A stretch of 64,000 nucleotides of DNA, taken from NCBI GenBank assembly GCA_001695595.3, contig MBPM02000118.1:1-64000 (forward strand). Direction: 5' to 3'. Under the pieces are notes generated by a model. The model worked only from the letters and a program-made list of their open reading frames with translations, searched no databases and had not been told where the DNA came from. Shown piece after piece: positions 57,902 to 64,000 of the stretch. The stretch comes from Plasmopara viticola. Its lineage: Eukaryota > Oomycota > Peronosporomycetes > Peronosporales > Peronosporaceae. Both the position numbers and the translations under genes were made by a program. Numbering within the stretch: position 1 is the first letter of the stretch; each line of letters begins with the position of its first letter.

Positions 57902-58203
57902 CTTGTACTAATTGCTGCTTACTTTCGAAGCGGATATCTATACTACCAACTCATGCGCTCTTATTTAGGGAGCTTGGTCTGCGTGGATCTATAGTTGTTA
58001 CTCACGACTTCGGTATCTTTTTGTAAAATGTTTGCATTCGCGCTAGATGCTTAACGAGGTGCCAGATACGACCGCGTACGTTGCAAGTGCTTGTGATGAG
58101 ATAAGATTGACCAAAAGGAGCTTTTCTTTGTCCAAATAGACGTTGCGTGGGTGCAATGATTGTACGTGTTTATATAAATCTAACAGTTTTTTCCTGTCAG
58201 CCT

Positions 58204-58276
58204 TCCCATATAGTTTAGGCGGTTAGGATAGCTGGCTCTCAACCAGCAGACCCGGGTTCGAGTCCCGCTGTGGGAA
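58204..58276 (+). tRNA. tRNA-Glu-CTC: tRNA-Glu(CUC)
   Basis: C38 changed to A in the anticodon loop; one T-stem mismatch; A box TAGTTTAGGCGG. Confidence 0.72.
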
Positions 58277-58637
58277 CATTGTACTTATTGCTGCTTATTT
58301 TCGAAGCGGATATTTATACTACCAATTCATGCGCTCTTTTTCGAAAAGCTTTGTTTGCATGGATCAATAGTTTTTACTCACGACTTCGGTGTCTTTTTGT
58401 AATATGTAATGGATAATAGTTTTTACTCACGACATCGGTGTCTTTTGTGTATGTATGTAATATGTATGCATTCGCGCTAGATGCTTAAAGAAGTGAAAGA
58501 TACGACCGCGTACGTTACAAGTGCTTGTGATGAGATAAGATTGACCGATAGAATCTTTTCTTTGTCCAAATAGACGTTGCGTGTGTGCAATGATTGTACG
58601 TGTTTATATAAATCTAAAAGTTTTTTCTTGTTAGCCT

Positions 58638-58709
58638 TCCCATATAGTCTAGGCGGTTAGGATAGCTGGCTCTCACCCAGCAGACCCGGGTTCGACCCCG
58701 GTATGGGAA
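58638..58709 (+). tRNA. tRNA-Glu-CTC: tRNA-Glu(CUC)
   Basis: 72 nt; T loop altered to UUCGAC, so the B box is damaged (GGTTCGACCCC). Acceptor is the fully paired UAUGGGA form. Confidence 0.7.
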
Positions 58710-58979
58710 CATTGTACTTATTGGTGCTTAGTTTCGAAGCGGATATTTATACTACCAACTCATGCGCTCTTTTTTAGAAAGCTTGGTCTGCGTGGATCTA
58801 TAGTTGTTACTCACGACTTCGGTATCTTTTTGTAAAATGTTTGCATTTGCGCTAGATGCTTAAAGAGGTGCCAGATACGACCGCGTACGTTGCAAAGGCT
58901 TGTGATGAGATAAGATTGATTGAAAGAAGCTTTTCTTTGCCCAAATAGACGTTGCGTGTGTGCGATGGTTGTACGTGTT

Positions 58980-58986
58980 TATATAA
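58980..58986 (+). promoter_or_regulatory. upstream TATA-like box, plus-strand unit
   Basis: TATATAA at the same 27-33 bp spacing from the tRNA at 59,013, in a unit of the diverged block. Confidence 0.6.
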
Positions 58987-59012
58987 ATCTAAAAGTTTTT
59001 TCCTGTCAGCCT

Positions 59013-59085
59013 TCCCATATAGTCTAGGCGGTTAGGATAGCTGGCTCTCACCCAGCAGACCCGGGTTCGAGTCCCGGTGTGGGAA
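59013..59085 (+). tRNA. tRNA-Glu-CTC: tRNA-Glu(CUC)
   Basis: Standard type. Confidence 0.9.
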
Positions 59086-59145
59086 CATTGTACTTATTGC
59101 TGCTTAGTTTCGAAGCGGATATTTATACTACCAACTCATGCGCTC

Positions 59146-59151
59146 TTTTTT
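59146..59151 (+). terminator. distal Pol III T6 tract, plus-strand unit
   Basis: T6 beginning 61 nt after the tRNA ending at 59,085, the same place as in the minus-strand array. Confidence 0.6.
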
Positions 59152-59404
59152 AGGGAGCTTGGTCTGCGTGGGAACTTGGTCTGCGTGGATCTATAGTTGT
59201 TACTCACGACTTCGGTATCTTTTTGTAAAATGTTTGCTTCGCGCTGAATTCTTAAAGAGGTGCCAGATTCGAGCGCATACGTTGCAAGTGCTTGTGATGA
59301 GATAAGATTGACCGAAAGGAGCTTTTCTTTGTCTAAATAGACGTTGCGTGTGTGCGATGGTTGTACGTGTTTATATAAATCTAAAAGTTTTTTCCTGTCA
59401 GCCT

Positions 59405-59477
59405 TCCCATATAGTCTAGGCGGTTAGGATAGCTGACTCTCACCCAGCAGACCCGGGTTCGAGTTCCGGTGTGGGAA
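59405..59477 (+). tRNA. tRNA-Glu-CTC: tRNA-Glu(CUC)
   Basis: A31 facing C39 in the anticodon stem and a T-stem wobble. Proximal T7 terminator. Confidence 0.75.
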
Positions 59478-59495
59478 CATTGTACTTATTGCTGC

Positions 59496-59502
59496 TTTTT
59501 TT
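59496..59502 (+). terminator. proximal T7 tract
   Basis: T7 starting 19 nt after the tRNA ending at 59,477. Confidence 0.6.
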
Positions 59503-59780
59503 CGAAACGGAAATTTTTACTACCAATTCATGCGCTCTTTTTTGAAAAGCTTAGTTTGCATGGATCAATAGTTTTTACTCACGACTTCGGTATCTTTTTA
59601 TAAAATGTATGCATTTGCGCTAGATGCTTAAAGAGGTGCTAGATACGACCGCGTAAGTTGCAAGTGCTTGTGATGAGATAAGATTGACCGAAAGGAGCTT
59701 TTCTTTGTCCAAATTGACGTTGCTTGTGTGCGATGGCTGTACGTGTTTATATAAATCTAAGAGTTTTCTCCTGTCAGCCT

Positions 59781-59838
59781 TCTCATATAGTCTAGGCGGT
59801 CAGGATAGCTGGCTCTCACCCAGCTCCCGGTGCGGGAA
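59781..59838 (+). pseudogene. tRNA-Glu pseudogene without T arm
   Basis: 58 nt. About 15 nt covering the variable loop, T-stem 5' strand and most of the T loop are deleted, so the B box is gone. Acceptor starts UCUCAUA. Confidence 0.88.
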
Positions 59839-60141
59839 CATTGTACTTTTTGCTGCTTATTTTCGAAGCGAATATTTATACTACCAACTCATGCGCTCTT
59901 TCTTAGGGAGCTTGGTCTGCGTGGATCTATAGTTTTTACTCACGACTTCGGTATCTTTTTGTAAAAAGTTTGCATTCGCGCTAGATGCTGAAAGAGGTGC
60001 CAGATTCGAACGCGTACGTTGCAAGTGATTGTGATGAGATAAGATTGATCGAAAGAAGCTTTTCTTTGTCCAAATAGACGTTGCGTGTGTGCGATGGTTG
60101 TACGTGTTTATATAAATCTAAAAGTTTTTTCCTGTCAGCCT

Positions 60142-60214
60142 TCCCATATAGTCTAGGCGGTTAGGATAGCTGGCTCTCACCCAGCAGACCCGGGTTCGAG
60201 TCCCGGTGTGGGAA
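60142..60214 (+). tRNA. tRNA-Glu-CTC: tRNA-Glu(CUC)
   Basis: Standard type; duplicate of 59,013. Confidence 0.9.
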
Positions 60215-60533
60215 CATTGTACTTATTGCTGCTTAGTTTCAAAGCGGATATTTATACTACCAACTCATGCGCTCTTTTTTAGGGAGCTTGGTCTGCGTGG
60301 GAACTTGGTCTGCGTGGATCTATAGTTGTTACTCACGACTTCGGTATCTTTTTGTAAAATGTTTGCTTCGCGCTGAATTCTTAAAGAGGTGCCAGATTCG
60401 AGCGCATACGTTGCAAGTGCTTGTGATGAGATAAGATTGACCGAAAGGAGCTTTTCTTTGTCTAAATAGACGTTGCGTGTGTGCGATGGTTGTACGTGTT
60501 TATATAAATCTAAAAGTTTTTTCCTGTCAGCCT

Positions 60534-60606
60534 TCCCATATAGTCTAGGCGGTTAGGATAGCTGACTCTCACCCAGCAGACCCGGGTTCGAGTCACGGTG
60601 TGGGAA
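60534..60606 (+). tRNA. tRNA-Glu-CTC: tRNA-Glu(CUC)
   Basis: A31-C39 mismatch as in 59,405, plus a different T-stem change (GTCACGG). Confidence 0.72.
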
Positions 60607-60909
60607 CATTGTACTTATTGCTGCTTATTTTCGAAGCGGAAATTTTTACTACCAATTCATGCGCTCTTTTTTGAAAAGCTTAGTTTGCATGGATCAATAG
60701 TTTTTACTCACGACTTCGGTATCTTTTTATAAAATGTATGCATTTGCGCTAGATGCTTAAAGAGGTGCTAGATACGACCGCGTAAGTTGCAAGTGATTGT
60801 GTAGAGATAAGATTGACCGAAAGGAGCTTTTCTTTGTCCAAATTGACGTTGCTTGTGTGCGATGGCTGTACGTGTTTATATAAATCTAAGCGTTTTCTCC
60901 TGTCAGCCT

Positions 60910-60967
60910 TCCCATATAGTCTAGGCGGTCAGGATAGCTGGCTCTCACCCAGCTCCCGGTGCGGGAA
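60910..60967 (+). pseudogene. tRNA-Glu pseudogene without T arm
   Basis: Duplicate of 59,781 with the same deletion. Confidence 0.88.
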
Positions 60968-61270
60968 CATTGTACTTTTTGCTGCTTATTTTCGAAGCGA
61001 ATATTTATACTACCAACTCATGCGCTCTTTCTTAGGGAGCTTGGTCTGCGTGGATCTATAGTTTTTACTCACGACTTCGGTATCTTTTTGTAAAAAGTTT
61101 GCATTCGCGCTAGATGCTGAAAGAGGTGCCACATTCGAACGCGTACGTTGCAAGTGTTTGTGGTGATAAAGGAATGACCGAAATGAGCTTTTCTTTGTCC
61201 AAATTGACGTTGCTTGTGTGCGATGGCTGTACGTGTTTATTTAAATTTAGTAAAATTTTCCTGTCAGCTT

Positions 61271-61342
61271 TCCCATATAGTCTAGGCGGTTAGGATAGCT
61301 GGCTCTCACCCAGCAGACCCGGTTCGAGTCCCGGTGTGGGAA
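61271..61342 (+). tRNA. tRNA-Glu-CTC: tRNA-Glu(CUC)
   Basis: Standard but one G short in the T stem; the TATA-like box is TTTAAAT here. Last plus-strand unit. Confidence 0.72.
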
Positions 61343-61590
61343 CATTGTACTTATTGCTGCTTATTTTCGAAGCAAATATTTATACTACCAACACATGCGC
61401 TCTTTTTTAGGAAGCTTGGTCTGCGTGGGTCTATATTTTTTACTCACGACTTCGGTATCTTTTTGTTAAATGTTTGCTTCGCGCTAGATGCTTAAATTCG
61501 TGCAAGATTCGAGCGCATACGTTGCAAGTGCTTGTGATTAGATAACAGTGAAGATTAGGTGACCAAAAACGAGCAAACTATACTACAATG

Positions 61591-61663
61591 TTCCAACACA
61601 GGGACTCGAACCCGGATCTGCTGGGTGAAAGCCAGCTATCCTAACCGCCTAGACTTTATGAGA
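61591..61663 (-). tRNA. tRNA-Glu-TTC: tRNA-Glu(UUC)
   Basis: Anticodon loop CUUUCAC. A and B boxes intact; acceptor UCUCAUA/UGUUGGA with a C4-U69 mismatch and one T-stem mismatch (C50-U64). Confidence 0.8.
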
Positions 61664-61976
61664 AGGCTTAAGTGGACTAAGTACCAAACTGTCGCATCAA
61701 CACACGTACATCTTATACGCTCACGCACGATCGACGAGAACAGAAAACTAAACCACTAGTAATCTTACTCCTATCATATTCGTCTAGAATAAAAGCGCTA
61801 AAGAAACAGCAACAATACTTTTCTTTATCGAGCGCGTATGCTGATATTGTCACGAAAAAAAATTAAAGCGAAGACAAACATTGTTTGAAACGCGAGCATA
61901 AAGTCTTTTAAGAGAGCGCCTTCTAATTAATATTAAAAATTTGAGTGACCAAAAAGGAACAAATTATAGCACAATG

Positions 61977-62049
61977 TTCCCACACGGGAATTCAAACCCG
62001 GGTCTGCTGGGTGAAAGCTAGCTATCCTATCCACCTACACTATACAGAA
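61977..62049 (-). tRNA. tRNA-Glu(UUC)-like, degenerate
   Basis: Folds to 73 nt with many G-U pairs in the acceptor (UUCUGUA/UGUGGGA) and single mismatches in D, anticodon and T stems. The B box is GGTTTGAATTC. Possibly a pseudogene. Confidence 0.55.
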
Positions 62050-62355
62050 AGGCTAGAGTGAACAATCGATCAAAGTGTCACATCAACACACGTACACCAA
62101 ATACACACACGCTTGATAGACAAGAACAGAAACTACTCTATTAGTCATCTATTCTAACCACATTCGTCTAAAATATGAGCGCTTTACGAATAACGACATC
62201 CCTTTTTGTATCAAGCGCGTATGCAGATATTTTCACAAATATAGATTAAAGCAAAACTAACATTATTAGAAACGCGAGCATCAAGTCCCATAAGAGAGGG
62301 CCTTCGAATTATAGTGAAGATTGAGTGACCAAAATCGAGCAAACTATACTACAAT

Positions 62356-62428
62356 GTCCCAACCATGGACTCAAACCCGGGTCTGCTGGGTGAAAGCCAG
62401 CTATCCTAACCGCCTAGACTATATGGGA
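62356..62428 (-). tRNA. tRNA-Glu-TTC: tRNA-Glu(UUC)
   Basis: The 5' half is identical to the standard CUC gene except for the anticodon. The 3' half is altered: T stem CCGGG/CCAUG has two mismatches, B box GGTTTGAGTCC, discriminator C. Confidence 0.68.
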
Positions 62429-62715
62429 AGGCTTAAGTGGACCAAGTACCAAACTGTCGCATCAACACACGTACATCTTATACGCTCACGCACGATCGAC
62501 GAGAACAGAAAACTAAACCACTAGTAATCTTACTCCTATCATATTCGTCTAGAATAAAAGCGCTAAAGAAACAGCAACAATACTTTTCTTTATCGAGCGC
62601 GTATGCTGATATTGTCACGAAAAAAAATTAAAGCGAAGACAAACATTGTTTGAAACGCGAGCATAAAGTCTTTTAAGAGAGCGCCTTCTAATTAATATTA
62701 AAAATTTGAGTGACC

Positions 62716-62720
62716 AAAAA
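62716..62720 (-). terminator. Pol III T5 tract of a UUC unit
   Basis: T5 on the minus strand about 22 nt past the tRNA-like gene at 62,742. Sister units have T4 at the same place (63,096-63,099). Confidence 0.55.
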
Positions 62721-62741
62721 GGAACAAATTATAGCACAATG

Positions 62742-62814
62742 TTCCCACACGGGAATTCAAACCCGGGTCTGCTGGGTGAAAGCTAGCTATCCTATCCACC
62801 TACACTATACAGAA
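62742..62814 (-). tRNA. tRNA-Glu(UUC)-like, degenerate
   Basis: Duplicate of 61,977. Confidence 0.55.
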
Positions 62815-63120
62815 AGGCTAGAGTGAACAATCGATCAAAGTGTCACATCAACACACGTACACCAAATACACACACGCTTGATAGACAAGAACAGAAACTA
62901 CTCTATTAGTCATCTATTCTAACCACATTCGTCTAAAATATGAGCGCTTTACGAATAACGACATCCCTTTTTGTATCAAGCGCGTATGCAGATATTTTCA
63001 CAAATATAGATTAAAGCAAAACTAACATTATTAGAAACGCGAGCATCAAGTCCCATAAGAGAGGGCCTTCGAATTATAGTGAAGATTGAGTGACCAAAAT
63101 CGAGCAAACTATACTACAAT

Positions 63121-63193
63121 GTCCCAACCATGGACTCAAACCCGGGTCTGCTGGGTGAAAGCCAGCTATCCTAACCGCCTAGACTATATGGGA
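63121..63193 (-). tRNA. tRNA-Glu-TTC: tRNA-Glu(UUC)
   Basis: Duplicate of 62,356. Confidence 0.68.
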
Positions 63194-63506
63194 AGGCTTA
63201 AGTGGACCAAGTACCAAACTGTCGCATCAACACACGTACATCTTATACGCTCACGCACGATCGACGAGAACAGAAAACTAAACCACTAGTAATCTTACTC
63301 CTATCATATTCGTCTAGAATAAAAGCGCTAAAGAAATAGCAACAATACTTTTCTTTATCGAGCGCGTATGCTGATATTGTCACGAAAAAAAATTAAAGCG
63401 AAGACAAACATTGTTTGAAACGCGAGCATAAAGTCATTTAAGAGAGCGCCTTCTAATTAATATTAAAAATTTGAGTGACCAAAAAGGAACAAATTATAGC
63501 ACAATG

Positions 63507-63579
63507 TTCCCACACGGGAATTCAAACCCGGGTCTGCTGGGTGAAAGCTAGCTATCCTATCCACCTACACTATACAGAA
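63507..63579 (-). tRNA. tRNA-Glu(UUC)-like, degenerate
   Basis: Duplicate of 61,977. Confidence 0.55.
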
Positions 63580-63886
63580 AGGCTAGAGTGAACAATCGAT
63601 CAAAGTGTCACATCAACACACGTACACCAAATACACACACGCTTGATAGACAAGAACAGAAACTACTCTATTAGTCATCTATTCTAACCACATTCGTCTA
63701 AAATATGAGCGCTTTACGAATAACGACATCCCTTCTTTTATCGAGCACGCAAGCAGATTTTTTCACGAACTTGGATTGAAGAAAAATAACATTGTCGGAA
63801 ACGCGAGCATAAAGCCCCATAAGAGAGGGCCTTCGAATAAAAAGTGAAGATTGTGTGACCAAAAACGAGCAAACTATGCTACAATG

Positions 63887-63959
63887 TTCCAACACAGGGA
63901 CTCGAACCCGGATCTGCTGGGTGAAAGCCAGCTATCCTAACCGCCTAGACTATATGGGA
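63887..63959 (-). tRNA. tRNA-Glu-TTC: tRNA-Glu(UUC)
   Basis: Best UUC copy: perfect 5' acceptor strand, A and B boxes intact; one acceptor and one T-stem mismatch. Confidence 0.84.
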
Positions 63960-64000
63960 AGGCTTAAGTAGACAATCTACCGAACATTCACATCAACACA

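Larger units (their letters stand above)
58905..60033. repeat. 1,129-bp tandem duplication, copy 1
   Basis: Three tRNA-like units (59,013, 59,405, 59,781) recur exactly 1,129 bp downstream, including the T-arm deletion of the third. Ends are placed by where the two copies start to differ. Confidence 0.82.
60034..61155. repeat. 1,129-bp tandem duplication, copy 2
   Basis: Second copy (tRNA-like units 60,142, 60,534, 60,910), nearly identical to copy 1. Confidence 0.82.
55626..61541 (+). repeat. diverged tandem array of tRNA-Glu(CUC) units, plus orientation
   Basis: Fifteen units plus a 3' half-gene, same unit design but on the opposite strand. Spacers differ visibly from one another and from the main array, while several tRNA bodies (55,957; 57,453; 59,013; 60,142) are identical. 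No SINE insert occurs here. This block looks older and less homogenised than the minus-strand array. Confidence 0.9.
61557..63851 (-). repeat. 765-bp two-gene repeat of UUC units, three copies
   Basis: An intact-type unit alternates with a degenerate-type unit. Degenerate genes start at 61,977, 62,742 and 63,507, exactly 765 bp apart; the partners at 62,356 and 63,121 are also 765 bp apart. A fourth copy begins near 63,852 and is cut by the window end. Confidence 0.9.
61542..64000 (-). repeat. tandem array of tRNA-Glu(UUC) units, minus orientation
   Basis: Seven units of ~380 bp whose anticodon loop is CUUUCAC (anticodon UUC). The spacer is distinct from the CUC spacer but keeps traces of it, such as the ACACGTAC and CACACGC blocks upstream of the tRNA and a GAGCGCGTATGC-like block. 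The array runs off the window end. Confidence 0.9.

Noticed and set aside
1..64000. CRISPR array
   Set aside because: Repeats are regular, but the spacers between them are homologous to each other and the repeated part folds as a tRNA.
1..64000. Bacterial or organellar tRNA cluster
   Set aside because: One isotype repeated over 130 times, no encoded CCA, T tracts as terminators and a eukaryote-type tRNA-Glu body all point to a nuclear genome.

Overview
This window holds no protein-coding gene that I can support. It is a eukaryotic tRNA-gene satellite: about 138 tRNA-Glu genes or degenerate copies plus two facing half-genes, set about 370-395 bp apart and filling the window end to end. The cloverleaf (73 nt, acceptor UCCCAUA, T arm CCGGG-UUCGAGU-CCCGG, no encoded CCA, perfect internal A and B boxes) is of the nuclear eukaryotic tRNA-Glu kind and from memory looks most like animal tRNA-Glu. 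I cannot name the species. Every long open frame is either antisense to the tRNA or runs through an inserted element.

Layout. (1) 1-55,582: tRNA-Glu(CUC) genes, all on the minus strand. In 32 units a GC-rich ~315-bp SINE-like insert with an AATAC-type tail and a 13-bp target duplication sits 48 bp upstream of the tRNA. All 32 lie at the same site, so one insertion was amplified with the array. Units form higher-order repeats: a 3-gene, SINE-bearing repeat of ~1,489 bp (clean at 47,402-55,582), a 3-gene SINE-less repeat of ~1,150 bp, a 2.68-kb tandem duplication (12.3-17.7 kb) and a 13.2-kb tandem duplication (16.5-42.9 kb) whose junction falls inside a SINE copy. (2) 55,583-55,653: two tRNA 3' halves face each other in a 28-bp inverted repeat and the array flips strand. 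(3) 55,654-61,541: older, more diverged CUC units on the plus strand, including one gene with a CUU (Lys) anticodon and two that lack the T arm. (4) 61,542-64,000: strand flips back and the anticodon changes to UUC, in a 765-bp two-gene repeat.

Expression signals. The CUC units carry a TATATAA-like box 27-33 bp upstream of the tRNA and a T6-T7 tract 61 nt downstream. The UUC units lack that TATA box and have a T4-T5 tract about 22 nt downstream. Whether the genes are transcribed cannot be told from sequence.

Variant names used in tRNA entries (tRNA numbering). Standard: all stems paired, one U6-G67 wobble. UAU type: acceptor fully Watson-Crick (U6-A67), variable loop AUAC. AUG type: T-stem 3' strand CAUGG, so G52 faces A62. 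A52 type: A52 faces C62. G9 type: G at position 9. U9 type: U at 9. A22: U13-A22 replaces U13-G22. A25 type: G10 faces A25. U2: C2 changed to U. The stretches of about 300 bp between tRNA genes are the homologous spacer of the repeat unit (TATA box, 17-bp minisatellite, T tracts, sometimes the SINE); I see no other gene in them.
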